Positions 6,978 through 15,225 of a stretch of DNA of 59,749 nucleotides are shown here, in pieces. Origin of the DNA: Clostridia bacterium (GTDB taxonomy: Bacteria > Bacillota > Clostridia > Oscillospirales > Acutalibacteraceae); NCBI GenBank assembly GCA_017439545.1, contig JAFSIW010000033.1, positions 1-59,749 on the forward strand, in the 5' to 3' direction. The translations under genes and the position numbers were made by a program. The stretch's first letter is position 1. The number at the start of each line of letters is the position of its first letter. A model generated the notes under the pieces. The model was not told where the DNA came from and did not search any database. It saw only the letters and a list, made by a program, of their open reading frames with translations.

Positions 6978-7843
6978 GTGATACGGTTCGTGTACAGTGG
7001 TTTCCCGGTCATATGGCCAAAACCCGCCGTTTAATTCAAGAAAGTCTTCCGTTGATCGACGGCGTGGTGGAGATTGTAGACGCTCGCATTCCCGTGAGTA
7101 GCCGCAATCCGGAACTGGACCATTGGCTGGGGGAAAAACCTCGCATTATCCTGCTGAATAAGGCGGATATTGCCGACGAAAGCGCTACCCGTCGGTGGAT
7201 CGCTTTCTATGCAAAACAAAATATTCTCGCCCTTCCGGTAGATTGCAAAACCGGTAAGGGCTTAAACGGTTTTACCGACAAGGTGAACCAATTGCTGGGA
7301 GAGACCTTGGAAAAATTCAAAGCCAAAGGTATGGTGGGTCGCACCCTGCGGCTGATGGTGGTGGGCATTCCCAACGTGGGCAAATCCTCTTTCATCAACC
7401 GAATGGCAGGGGGCAACAAAGCCAAGGTGGCAGACAAACCCGGTGTGACCCGAGGCAATCAATGGTTTTCCATTGGCAAGGGCATTGAGTTGATGGATAC
7501 CGCAGGGGTACTGTGGCCCAAGTTTGACGATGCCACCGTAGGGGAACGATTGGCCTTTACCGGTGCTGTGAAAGACGTGGTAACCGATACCGAACTGTTG
7601 GCGGTTCGCCTGCTGGATATCGTGGGACTCAACTACGCCGATCGGCTGGAAGAGCGGTATAAAATGACCGTGCCCAAAGGCATTGACGGGTACGATTTAT
7701 TGCAACTCATCGGCAAAAAACGGGGGATGCTCATCTCCGGCGGTGAGATTGATACCGAGCGTGCCTCGGTGATGGTGCTGGACGAATATCGCGGGGGAAA
7801 ATGGGGCCGCATTACTCTGGAATTCCCCGAAGGAGAAGCGTAA
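6974..7843 (+). CDS. rbgA: Ribosome biogenesis GTPase RbgA (YlqF)
   Basis: Circularly permuted GTPase needed for late 50S maturation. The permuted order is clear: G4 NKAD at 62-65 comes before G1 GIPNVGKS at 131-138, G2 region GVTRG at 157-161 and G3 DTAG at 175-178. The N-terminal WFPGHMAK signature (9-16) is typical for YlqF. At 289 aa it is full length, with the usual C-terminal RNA-binding part. The start overlaps the lepB stop by ATGA and its own stop overlaps the rnhB start (TAATG), so lepB-rbgA-rnhB-yraN form a tightly coupled unit. Confidence 0.96.
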   Translation: MSDTVRVQWFPGHMAKTRRLIQESLPLIDGVVEIVDARIPVSSRNPELDHWLGEKPRIILLNKADIADESATRRWIAFYAKQNILALPVDCKTGKGLNGFTDKVNQLLGETLEKFKAKGMVGRTLRLMVVGIPNVGKSSFINRMAGGNKAKVADKPGVTRGNQWFSIGKGIELMDTAGVLWPKFDDATVGERLAFTGAVKDVVTDTELLAVRLLDIVGLNYADRLEERYKMTVPKGIDGYDLLQLIGKKRGMLISGGEIDTERASVMVLDEYRGGKWGRITLEFPEGEA

Positions 7844-8445
7844 TGGTTGGATTTGAACATGAACAAGCCGTCCAAAACAACGGCTATGCCTTGGTGTGCG
7901 GGGTGGATGAAGCAGGTCGCGGACCGTTGGCAGGTCCCGTTTGCGCCGCCGCGGTGATTTTGCCCGACGGATTGGTGATTGAAGGACTCAACGACTCCAA
8001 AAAACTGTCCGAAAAAAAGCGGGAAGCGTTATACGATGTGATCAAAGAACAATCGCTGGCTTATTCCATCGCCTTTGCTTCGGTAGAAGAAATTGAAGAA
8101 CACAACATTTTGCAAGCCACCTTTATGGCTATGACCCGCGCGGTTGAAGGCTTGCCCGTGTCGGCGGATTTTGCCTTGGTCGACGGCAATAAGATTCCGC
8201 CGCAACTGACCGTTCCCGCCCGGTTCGTCATCGGCGGCGACGCTATTTCCGCTTCCATTGCGGCGGCAAGCGTGCTCGCCAAGGTGACCCGTGACCGCTA
8301 TATGGTGCAAATGGAAGAACAGTATCCCGGTTACGATTTTATAAAACACAAAGGCTACGGCACCAAGGTGCATCGGGATGCTTTGTTAAAACTCGGTCCG
8401 TCGCCCATTCATCGCATGAGTTTTTTGGGGAAGATCCTCAAATGA
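7843..8445 (+). CDS. rnhB: Ribonuclease HII
   Basis: Cuts RNA in RNA-DNA hybrids and starts removal of misincorporated ribonucleotides. The hallmark [14 protein letters not shown] is at residues 20-33 with catalytic Asp22 and Glu23; further acidic residues follow in LVDGN and in the VTRDRYM helix. ATG 7843 is chosen because AAGGAG lies 8 bases upstream and it overlaps the rbgA stop by one base; this gives 200 aa, normal for bacterial RNase HII. The gene overlaps yraN downstream by ATGA. Confidence 0.96.
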   Translation: MVGFEHEQAVQNNGYALVCGVDEAGRGPLAGPVCAAAVILPDGLVIEGLNDSKKLSEKKREALYDVIKEQSLAYSIAFASVEEIEEHNILQATFMAMTRAVEGLPVSADFALVDGNKIPPQLTVPARFVIGGDAISASIAAASVLAKVTRDRYMVQMEEQYPGYDFIKHKGYGTKVHRDALLKLGPSPIHRMSFLGKILK

Positions 8446-8825
8446 AGCTGAGTGAGAGTAAAAAGAACGGCTTGTGGGGCGAAATTTACGCCGCCCGTTA
8501 TTTGCGGGATCACGGCTATGAAATATGGGATGCCAACTATCGTACCCGTTTGGGGGAGTTGGACATTGTAGCGTTTAAAGACGACGTTGTGGTCGTGTGC
8601 GAGGTGAAGACTCGCAGTCCCCACGGGATCGGTACCCCGGCCGAGGCGGTGGATCGGGATAAACAACGCAAGATCCTGCTGACGGCCGCCCAATTTATGA
8701 AAGAGATCGACTACACGGGCACCTATCGGTTCGACGTGATCGAGGTCTATTTACAGCAAGACGGCGGTCATCAGATCAACCACATTGAGCAGGCTTTTGA
8801 TGCGCAGGCATCGGGACTGCGATAA
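8442..8825 (+). CDS. yraN: YraN family (UPF0102) endonuclease-like protein
   Basis: Small Holliday-junction-resolvase-like nuclease fold protein of unknown cellular role, commonly placed next to rnhB. At 127 aa it has the family's length. The nuclease-type core is visible: Glu14 in [11 protein letters not shown], then GELDIVAF (Glu39, Asp41) and CEVKTR (Glu54, Lys56), matching the (E)-x-D...ExK pattern. Start overlaps the rnhB stop. Function beyond a possible DNA repair or recombination role is not established for the family. Confidence 0.9.
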   Translation: MKLSESKKNGLWGEIYAARYLRDHGYEIWDANYRTRLGELDIVAFKDDVVVVCEVKTRSPHGIGTPAEAVDRDKQRKILLTAAQFMKEIDYTGTYRFDVIEVYLQQDGGHQINHIEQAFDAQASGLR

Positions 8826-8861
8826 ATTATGAAATTCAGTTCCCCGAAGGAGGACGTTGTA

Positions 8862-10349
8862 ATGAATTATAAAAGCACAAGAGACAACACGGTGAGCGTC
8901 AGCTCGGCACAGGCCATTGCCCAGGGTATTTCTACCGACGGTGGTCTGTTTATTCCCGAAACCATCCCCGCTCTTACCATGGCGGATCTGCAAGAAATTG
9001 CGGGTATGAACTATGTAGACGCCGCACAAAAGGTGTTGGGCTATTTCCTTACCGACTATACCGCCGAAGAAATTGCCGATTGCGCCAAGGGTGCTTATAT
9101 CGGTACTTTTGACGACGATCAACCTGCCCCTCTTGCCAAAATCGGCGATAAGGCTTATTCTTTGGAACTGTGGCACGGCCCCACCTGCGCTTTTAAAGAT
9201 CTGGCTTTGCAGATTCTGCCGTATCTGCTGACCAAAGCCGCTAAAAAGACCGCCGACGGTGAAACCAAGGTCATTCTGGTTGCCACTTCGGGAGATACGG
9301 GGAAGGCCGCTTTGGAAGGTTTTGCCGACGTAGAGGGTGTTAAGATTTTGGTGTTTTATCCCAGCGATGGGGTATCGGCCATGCAAAAATTGCAAATGAC
9401 CACCCAAAAGGGAAATAACGTGGGAGTGTGCGCCATTCACGGTAACTTTGACGATGCCCAGACCGGCGTAAAACAAATCTTTACCGACAAAGAAAAGGCA
9501 GCCGCTCTGAAAGTGGGCAATATGGCATTTTCCAGCGCTAACTCCATCAACTGGGGTCGTCTGGTTCCTCAAATCATCTATTACATTTATTCCTATGCCA
9601 CATTGCTTCGCGAAGGGGTGCTCAACCAAGGCGAAATCATGAACGTGGTGGTTCCCACCGGCAACTTTGGTAATATTCTGGCGGCTTACTACGCCAAACA
9701 AATGGGTGTGCCCGTTGGCAAACTGATTTGCGCTTCCAACCAAAATAACATTCTTACCGACTTTATCCGCACCGGTACCTATGATCGCAATCGGGACTTT
9801 TATACCACCCTTTCTCCCTCTATGGACATTCTCATTTCCAGCAATCTGGAACGGCTTTTGTATCACCTGACCGACGGGAACGCCGCTCAGGTTAAGGTCT
9901 GGATGGAAGAACTGTCCGCTACGGGGAAATACACCGTGGACGAAACCACGCGTCAAAAAATTGCCGATTTGTTCTACGGCGGCTGTGCCGACGATACCAA
10001 AACCAAGGCGGCCATTGCCCGTCAGTTTGCAAAAAACGGCTATCTGGCCGATCCCCATACCGGTGTTGCGTTAGACGTATATGAGACCTACGTGGCCGAA
10101 ACGGGGGACGATACTGTTACGGTCATCGCTTCTACCGCCAGCCCCTTCAAGTTTTCCAAAGGTGTGCTGGAAGCGGTTGGCGAAGCGGCCGACGGAGACG
10201 AATTTGCCCTGTGTGAAGCCCTCTCTGCCCGTACCGGCTATGCCATTCCTAAGTCTATTGCCGCGCTAAAAGGGGCAACGCCTCGGTTCACCGATATCTG
10301 CGAAAAGCAGGATATGTGGCAACAGGTAGAAAAAATGTTGGGGCTGTAA
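8862..10349 (+). CDS. thrC: Threonine synthase
   Basis: PLP enzyme that converts O-phosphohomoserine to threonine. ATG 8862 has AAGGAGG 9 bases upstream; the protein is 495 aa, typical of the long bacterial/fungal type. The N-terminal TDGGLFIPE signature is present. The PLP-binding lysine is Lys112 in GPTCAFKDLALQ. The glycine-rich VATSGDTGKAAL loop and the SSANSINWGR block follow. No other threonine pathway gene is adjacent; the gene starts 37 bases after yraN and may be the last member of that operon. A hairpin follows. Confidence 0.96.
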   Translation: MNYKSTRDNTVSVSSAQAIAQGISTDGGLFIPETIPALTMADLQEIAGMNYVDAAQKVLGYFLTDYTAEEIADCAKGAYIGTFDDDQPAPLAKIGDKAYSLELWHGPTCAFKDLALQILPYLLTKAAKKTADGETKVILVATSGDTGKAALEGFADVEGVKILVFYPSDGVSAMQKLQMTTQKGNNVGVCAIHGNFDDAQTGVKQIFTDKEKAAALKVGNMAFSSANSINWGRLVPQIIYYIYSYATLLREGVLNQGEIMNVVVPTGNFGNILAAYYAKQMGVPVGKLICASNQNNILTDFIRTGTYDRNRDFYTTLSPSMDILISSNLERLLYHLTDGNAAQVKVWMEELSATGKYTVDETTRQKIADLFYGGCADDTKTKAAIARQFAKNGYLADPHTGVALDVYETYVAETGDDTVTVIASTASPFKFSKGVLEAVGEAADGDEFALCEALSARTGYAIPKSIAALKGATPRFTDICEKQDMWQQVEKMLGL

Positions 10350-10355
10350 ATAAAA

Positions 10356-10383
10356 AAAGTCTTCTCTTTACGGAGAAGACTTT
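10356..10383. terminator. Terminator between thrC and the DUF1540 gene
   Basis: 9-bp stem AGTCTTCTC/GAGAAGACT (10358-10366 with 10373-10381). The A-run on the left gives a good T-tract for the leftward DUF1540 gene; the rightward T-run is only three bases. Confidence 0.7.
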
Positions 10384-10389
10384 GAAAGG

Positions 10390-10557
10390 TTACCGAATGT
10401 CTTTTTCGGGCTTAAAGGTTGCACATACCGTGTCTTGCGAACAGCAGGCAAATTGAGGTCCCACGTCAATGTGAGATGCCGTACAGCGGTCCTGCTCTCC
10501 GTGATATACACAGTTTTCAACCTTGCAACAGATTTTCTTATCGTTCTTGCAATCCAT
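10390..10557 (-). CDS. DUF1540 domain protein (small Cys-rich)
   Basis: A 55-aa leftward gene. The translation begins MDCKNDKKICCKVENC and contains the DUF1540 pattern: regularly spaced cysteines (C10/C11, C16, C25, C38/C39, C45), HI.VG in the middle and a TVCATFKP ending. DUF1540 proteins are small putative metal-binding proteins common in clostridia, some linked to sporulation; their function is unknown. ATG 10557 is preceded by AAAGGTGG with 7-base spacing. It ends at TAA 10390-10392 just before the thrC terminator and diverges from the metallophosphoesterase gene. Confidence 0.88.
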   Translation of the reverse strand: MDCKNDKKICCKVENCVYHGEQDRCTASHIDVGPQFACCSQDTVCATFKPEKDIR

Positions 10558-10641
10558 TTTTTAACCACCTTTCGCTATTATTATGGCGAGCGTTTGGCGG
10601 TATATTCTTGTAAAATTTTTCAAAAAAGAGAGGTGCGGTTT

Positions 10642-11331
10642 ATGTCATTGTTTGCCATTGGCGATACCCACCTCTCTTTTTCTTGCGATAAGCCTATGGA
10701 CGTGTTCCGTGGCTGGCAGGATTACGTTACCCGCCTTGAAAAAAACTGGCGCGCCGTGGTAGAGGACACCGACACGGTGGTCATTCCCGGTGACCTTTCC
10801 TGGGCCATGCGGCTGAAAGATACGTTGGAGGATTTTCGCTTTTTAAACGATCTGCCGGGGGAGAAGATCATCCTCAAAGGCAACCACGATCTGTGGTGGG
10901 AAACCATGAAAAAAATGACCGCCTTTTTAGAAGAAAACCATCTGCACCGCCTACACATTTTGCATAATAATTTTTATGAAGCAGGGGAGCTTGCTTTGTG
11001 CGGCAGTCGCGGCTGGATCATGGGAGAAGGGGAAGACGACCGCAAGGTGTTGCTCCGAGAAGTGGCACGGCTTGAAACCTCCCTTGCTGCCGCCAAAGAC
11101 TGCGGCAAAGAGCCCGTTGTGTTTTTGCATTATCCTCCCATTACGCTGGATCGGAAATGTGACGAGATCATTGAGGTGTTGCACCGTTATCAGGTGAAGC
11201 GATGCTATTACGGACACTTGCACGGACCTGCTTTGCACAGCGCGGTCAACGGCGAGGTCGACGGGGTCGTTTACCGTGTGGTTTCGGGGGATGCGCTGGA
11301 ATTTTGTCCCCACCTGATTGAAAAATTCTAA
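10642..11331 (+). CDS. Metallophosphoesterase (calcineurin-like)
   Basis: A 229-aa cytoplasmic phosphoesterase of the calcineurin-like superfamily, COG1768-like. All metal-ligand motifs are present: GDTHLS (D8, H10), GDLSWAM (D51), GNHDLWW (N81, H82), then HYPP and YGHLHG in the C-terminal half. ATG 10642 is chosen over upstream in-frame codons because GAGAGGTG is 8 bases upstream and the conserved domain begins immediately. Substrate is not known for this family. It stands alone, divergent from the DUF1540 gene, with a weak hairpin downstream. Confidence 0.88.
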   Translation: MSLFAIGDTHLSFSCDKPMDVFRGWQDYVTRLEKNWRAVVEDTDTVVIPGDLSWAMRLKDTLEDFRFLNDLPGEKIILKGNHDLWWETMKKMTAFLEENHLHRLHILHNNFYEAGELALCGSRGWIMGEGEDDRKVLLREVARLETSLAAAKDCGKEPVVFLHYPPITLDRKCDEIIEVLHRYQVKRCYYGHLHGPALHSAVNGEVDGVVYRVVSGDALEFCPHLIEKF

Positions 11332-11345
11332 AAAAGTACCAATTT

Positions 11346-11380
11346 TGCAGGGGTTTTTATCCAAAACCCTTGCACTTTTT
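11346..11380 (+). terminator. Probable terminator after the metallophosphoesterase gene
   Basis: Stem TGCA-GGGTTTT / AAAACCC-TGCA with a mismatch bulge, followed by CTTTTT. Confidence 0.5.
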
Positions 11381-11485
11381 ACAAGAATAAAAAAATTGCA
11401 AAAAAGTAGTAGCATTTTTTGCGATTTTATGATATAGTTTCATTTGGTAATTTATGACTATGCATATAAATTGGAGGAACCAAAA

Positions 11486-13084
11486 ATGTCATTGAAAGCA
11501 ACCGAAAAGGTAGATACCAACCGCTATGCGATCACCGTTGAGATCGACGCGGAAACTTTTGCCAAAGCAGTGGAAAAGGTAACTGCCAAAGCTCTGAAAA
11601 ACATCACCATTCCCGGCTTCCGTAAAGGCAAGGCCCCTCGCAACATGATCTATAAAATGTACGGGGAAGACGTGTTCTATCAGGATGCTCTGGAAGAATT
11701 GTATCCCGATGCCGCTGATGCCGCTCTGAATGAATCCGGTATTGAATTGGCTGAACAAAAAGTAGATTTTGAACTGGTTTCTATGGATAAAAACGGCGTA
11801 ACCTTCAAACTGTTGGTTACCGCAAAGCCCGAAGTTACCTTGGGTGACTACAAGGGTCTGAAAGCCGAACGCGCTGTTGTGAAGGTAGAAGATGCCGAAG
11901 TAGACGCCGAAATTGCTCAAATGCAAGACCGCAACGCTCGCATCATCACCGTAGAAGGCCGTGCCGCTCAATTGGGCGACACCGCTGTTATCGATTTTGA
12001 AGGTTTTGTTGACGGTGTTGCTTTTGAAGGCGGTAAGGGCGAAAGTTACAGCCTTGAACTGGGCTCCGGCTCCTTCATTCCCGGCTTTGAGGAACAATTG
12101 GTTGGCAAAAATGCAGGGGACGACGTGGATGTGAACGTCACCTTCCCCGAAGAATATCATGCAGAAGAACTCAAAGGCAAAGAAGCCCTGTTCAAATGCA
12201 AGATCCACGAACTGAAAACCAAGGAATTGCCCGAACTGGACGATGAATTTGCCAAAGACGTCAGCGAATTTGACACCTTGGACGAACTGAAAAAGAGCAT
12301 TGCCGATAAAATTGCCGAAGCCAAGAATGCCCGTGCAGACGGCGAAGTAGAAAACGCTCTGATCGAACAAGTGGTCGCCAATATGACCGTGGAAGTCCCC
12401 GATTGCATGGTGGAACAACGCATTGACGATAACGTTCGTGACTTCGAAAACCGCCTGCGGTATCAAGGTCTGGATATGAAGACCTATATGCAATACACCG
12501 GCATGGACGAACAAGCCTTCCGTGACGGTTTCCGTGACAACGCTCTCAACCAAGTGAAGATCCGTTTGGCTCTGGAAGCCATTGCCAAGACCGAAAATCT
12601 GGAAGCTTCCGAAGAAGAACTGAACGAAGAATATCAAAAGATCGCCGATATGTACAAGATGGAAGCCGATCAGGTGAAAGCCGTGATTGCCGCTAAAGAC
12701 CTGGCTTCCGACATCACCGCCAACAAGGCAATCGACGTGATCAAGTCTTCTGCCGAAATTTCTGACGCCAAGCCCGCCAAAAAGCCTGCCGCCAAGAAAT
12801 CTACCACCACCAAGAAGACCACCGCTAAAAAAGAAGAAACCGCAAGTGAAGTAGCCGACGGCGAAGCCAAACCCGCTGCTAAGAAGACTACCGCTACCAA
12901 GAAGACCACCACTTCTTCTACGGCAAAGAAGACTACCTCCACTGCGAAAAAGACTACCACCAAAAAAGCAGAGGGTGACGAGGCTGCTGCCGAAAAGAAA
13001 CCTGCCGCCAAAAAGACCACCACTGCTGCTAAAAAACCTGCCGCTAAAAAAGCTGCAGAACCCAAAGAAGAAAAAGCTGAATAA
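11486..13084 (+). CDS. tig: Trigger factor with a long Lys/Thr/Ala-rich C-terminal tail
   Basis: Ribosome-bound chaperone and peptidyl-prolyl isomerase. ATG 11486 has GGAGG 8 bases upstream. The ribosome-docking signature GFRKGKAPR is at 44-52, a FKBP-type domain lies at roughly 150-245, and the helical chaperone arms follow. These parts end near residue 427, the usual end of the protein. Residues 428-532 are extra: low complexity, almost only K, A, T, S, P and E, with repeated PAAKK and KKTT units, like histone H1 tails. The tail is encoded at 12767-13081. It heads the tig-clpP-clpX-lon order typical for Firmicutes. Confidence 0.95.
   Translation: MSLKATEKVDTNRYAITVEIDAETFAKAVEKVTAKALKNITIPGFRKGKAPRNMIYKMYGEDVFYQDALEELYPDAADAALNESGIELAEQKVDFELVSMDKNGVTFKLLVTAKPEVTLGDYKGLKAERAVVKVEDAEVDAEIAQMQDRNARIITVEGRAAQLGDTAVIDFEGFVDGVAFEGGKGESYSLELGSGSFIPGFEEQLVGKNAGDDVDVNVTFPEEYHAEELKGKEALFKCKIHELKTKELPELDDEFAKDVSEFDTLDELKKSIADKIAEAKNARADGEVENALIEQVVANMTVEVPDCMVEQRIDDNVRDFENRLRYQGLDMKTYMQYTGMDEQAFRDGFRDNALNQVKIRLALEAIAKTENLEASEEELNEEYQKIADMYKMEADQVKAVIAAKDLASDITANKAIDVIKSSAEISDAKPAKKPAAKKSTTTKKTTAKKEETASEVADGEAKPAAKKTTATKKTTTSSTAKKTTSTAKKTTTKKAEGDEAAAEKKPAAKKTTTAAKKPAAKKAAEPKEEKAE
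12767..13081 (+). repeat. Low-complexity KKTT/PAAKK repeat region inside tig
   Basis: About 105 codons made of short, imperfect repeats built on AAG/AAA, ACC/ACT and GCC/GCT codons. Codons vary between units, so this is not a recent microsatellite expansion; selection on the protein sequence is suggested. Confidence 0.85.
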
Positions 13085-13175
13085 TTTTGGTTTTTCTTAC
13101 CTATAATTATTTTGGCGCACGGTGGGCGGAACGGTTCGCAAGAATCCGTACACAAACCGTTTGAACAAATCGGAT

Positions 13176-13215
13176 GCCTGCTAATGCCACTTGTGTTAGC
13201 AGGCTTTGGTTTTTT
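13176..13215 (+). terminator. Terminator-like hairpin between tig and clpP
   Basis: 9-bp stem GCCTGCTAA/TTAGCAGGC (13176-13184 with 13196-13204), then TTTGGTTTTTT. It may end the tig transcript or attenuate read-through into clpP. A weaker inverted repeat (ACGGTT...AACCGT) precedes it near 13132-13160. Confidence 0.75.
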
Positions 13216-13250
13216 ATTATGAACTGAATTTTAATTTTGAGGTGAATGCT

Positions 13251-13832
13251 ATGAGTTTAGTACCCTATGTTGTAGAACAAACCGGTAAGGGCGAACGCTC
13301 TTATGATATTTTTTCCCGTTTGTTAGACGATCGTATTATCGTACTGTCTGACGAAGTGAACGATGCCACCGCCAGCATTGTCATTGCCCAGTTGCTGTAT
13401 TTAGAGGGCAAGGATTCCGAAAAGGACATTAACCTGTACATCAATTCTCCCGGCGGCTCGGTATCGGCAGGTCTTGCTATTTATGATACCATGCAGTACA
13501 TTAAATGCGACGTTTCCACCATTTGCATGGGCATGGCCGCCAGCATGGGCGCCTTTTTGCTGTCCGCAGGGGCCAAAGGCAAACGGTTTGCCCTGCCCAA
13601 TGCCGAAATTATGATCCACCAACCCTTGGGCGGTGCCAAAGGTCAGGCAACTGAAATTCTCATTGCCGCGGATCACATCAAACGAACCCGGGATAACTTG
13701 AATCGCATTTTGGCAGAAAACACCGGCAGATCCTTGGAAGAAATTGCCCGTGATACCGAGCGTGATAACTTTATGACCGCAAATGAAGCCTGCGAATACG
13801 GCTTGATCGACAAAGTGATCGAAAGACGCTGA
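13251..13832 (+). CDS. clpP: ATP-dependent Clp protease proteolytic subunit
   Basis: Serine peptidase that forms the two-ring tetradecamer working with ClpX. ATG 13251 has GAGGTGA upstream; the protein is 193 aa. Catalytic Ser98 (GMAASMGA), His123 (MIHQPLGG) and Asp172 (ERDNFM) are all in place, close to the E. coli numbering (97/122/171). N-terminal residues up to [14 protein letters not shown] fit the usual pro-peptide/loop region. It stands 27 bases before clpX, so the two are cotranscribed. Confidence 0.98.
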   Translation: MSLVPYVVEQTGKGERSYDIFSRLLDDRIIVLSDEVNDATASIVIAQLLYLEGKDSEKDINLYINSPGGSVSAGLAIYDTMQYIKCDVSTICMGMAASMGAFLLSAGAKGKRFALPNAEIMIHQPLGGAKGQATEILIAADHIKRTRDNLNRILAENTGRSLEEIARDTERDNFMTANEACEYGLIDKVIERR

Positions 13833-13859
13833 CTTTACCTTTAACGAACGGAGAATAGT

Positions 13860-15152
13860 ATGGCAAACCATTCCAATGAAAACTCCATATTTTGCTCTTT
13901 TTGCGGTGCGCAGCAAGACGAGGTTCGGATCATGTTCGGAAAAAGCGGTGCATACATTTGCGACCGTTGTGTAGAGCTGTGCAGTGAGACCATGCGGGAA
14001 CGGGAAAAAGGCCGTAAGGATCGACACACTGCCAAAAACGACCAACCTCTGCTCAAGCCTGCCCAGATCAAAGAAAAATTAGATGAATACGTCATCGGAC
14101 AGGACGAAGCCAAAAAAGAGCTTTCGGTGGCGGTGTATAATCACTATAAACGGATTTACCATACCGCCGAGAACGAAGTTGAGTTGCAAAAAAGCAACGT
14201 GCTGATGCTGGGCCCCACCGGCGTGGGGAAAACCCTGTTGGCGCAAACGCTGGCGCGAATTTTAAATGTTCCCTTTGCCATTGCCGATGCCACCACGCTG
14301 ACCGAAGCAGGTTACGTGGGGGAAGACGTAGAAAACATTCTGCTTCGCCTGATTCAAGCGGCGGATTTTGACGTAGAAAAGGCTGAGCGGGGCATCATTT
14401 ACGTGGACGAGATCGATAAGATCGCCCGTAAGTCCGAAAACCCCTCCATCACCCGTGACGTAAGCGGGGAAGGGGTGCAACAGGCGTTGCTGAAGATCTT
14501 AGAGGGCACGGTGTCCAATGTCCCCCCGCAGGGTGGTCGCAAACACCCCCAACAAGAGTTTATTCAAATCGATACCACCAACATTCTGTTCATTTGCGCC
14601 GGCGCGTTTGACGGACTTTCCGAAGTGATCGCCAAGCGGTTGGGCGGCGGTTCCTTGGGCTTTGGTAATGAGATCAAAACCAAGGACAACTCCTCGGACG
14701 AATATCTGTTGGAGCACGTGACTCATCACGATTTGGTGAAATACGGTCTGATTCCTGAAATCGTCGGTCGTTTACCGGTGATCTCTGCCTTGAAAAATCT
14801 GGATGAGGCAGCCTTGGTGCAGGTAATGTCCGAGCCTAAAAACTCCATTGTTCGGCAGTATCAGACCTTGTTCCAAATGGACGACGTGGAGCTGTTGTTT
14901 GACGAACAGGCATTGCATGCGATTGCGGCCAAGACTCTTTCTCGCAAAACGGGGGCCCGCGGGCTGCGCTCTACGGTAGAAGAACTGTTGGGCGATCTGA
15001 TGTTTGCGGTGCCGTCGGATGAGACCATCGCGCAAGTAATCATTACCAAAGAGTTTGTGGAAGGTGTGGGTCTGCCCCGCATCACCCGTGACGAAAGCAG
15101 AAAGACCAAAACGTTGAAGGTAAACCCGCAAACGAAACAAGTGGTTTCTTAA
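13860..15152 (+). CDS. clpX: ATP-dependent Clp protease ATP-binding subunit ClpX
   Basis: AAA+ unfoldase feeding substrates to ClpP. The N-terminal C4 zinc-binding domain is intact (C12, C15, C34, C37). Walker A GPTGVGKT is at 118-125, Walker [11 protein letters not shown] near 180-190, and the GSLGFG loop that docks into ClpP is present. At 430 aa it is full length. The start ATG 13860 has GGAG 6 bases upstream. A hairpin with weak T content follows before lon. Confidence 0.98.
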   Translation: MANHSNENSIFCSFCGAQQDEVRIMFGKSGAYICDRCVELCSETMREREKGRKDRHTAKNDQPLLKPAQIKEKLDEYVIGQDEAKKELSVAVYNHYKRIYHTAENEVELQKSNVLMLGPTGVGKTLLAQTLARILNVPFAIADATTLTEAGYVGEDVENILLRLIQAADFDVEKAERGIIYVDEIDKIARKSENPSITRDVSGEGVQQALLKILEGTVSNVPPQGGRKHPQQEFIQIDTTNILFICAGAFDGLSEVIAKRLGGGSLGFGNEIKTKDNSSDEYLLEHVTHHDLVKYGLIPEIVGRLPVISALKNLDEAALVQVMSEPKNSIVRQYQTLFQMDDVELLFDEQALHAIAAKTLSRKTGARGLRSTVEELLGDLMFAVPSDETIAQVIITKEFVEGVGLPRITRDESRKTKTLKVNPQTKQVVS

Positions 15153-15157
15153 ACCCT

Positions 15158-15190
15158 CAATCGGCGACGGAATATTCCGCTCGCCGATTG
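15158..15190 (+). terminator. Hairpin between clpX and lon
   Basis: 10-bp perfect stem CAATCGGCGA/TCGCCGATTG with a 13-base loop, followed by TTGCTGTT rather than a real T-run. It may be a processing or partial termination site. Confidence 0.45.
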
Positions 15191-15225
15191 TTGCTGTTCA
15201 AATTCTATGAATTTCGGAGATATTT

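Noticed and set aside
8751-10058. 435-codon open frame antisense to thrC
   Set aside because: It lies on the opposite strand of a clear threonine synthase gene, has no ribosome site and its product is an artefact of codon bias.
11489-12637. 382-codon antisense frame in tig
   Set aside because: Phe/Gly/His-rich shadow of trigger factor, no start signals.
13085-13250. Small gene between tig and clpP
   Set aside because: Only a terminator-like hairpin and a weak inverted repeat; no frame with start signal.
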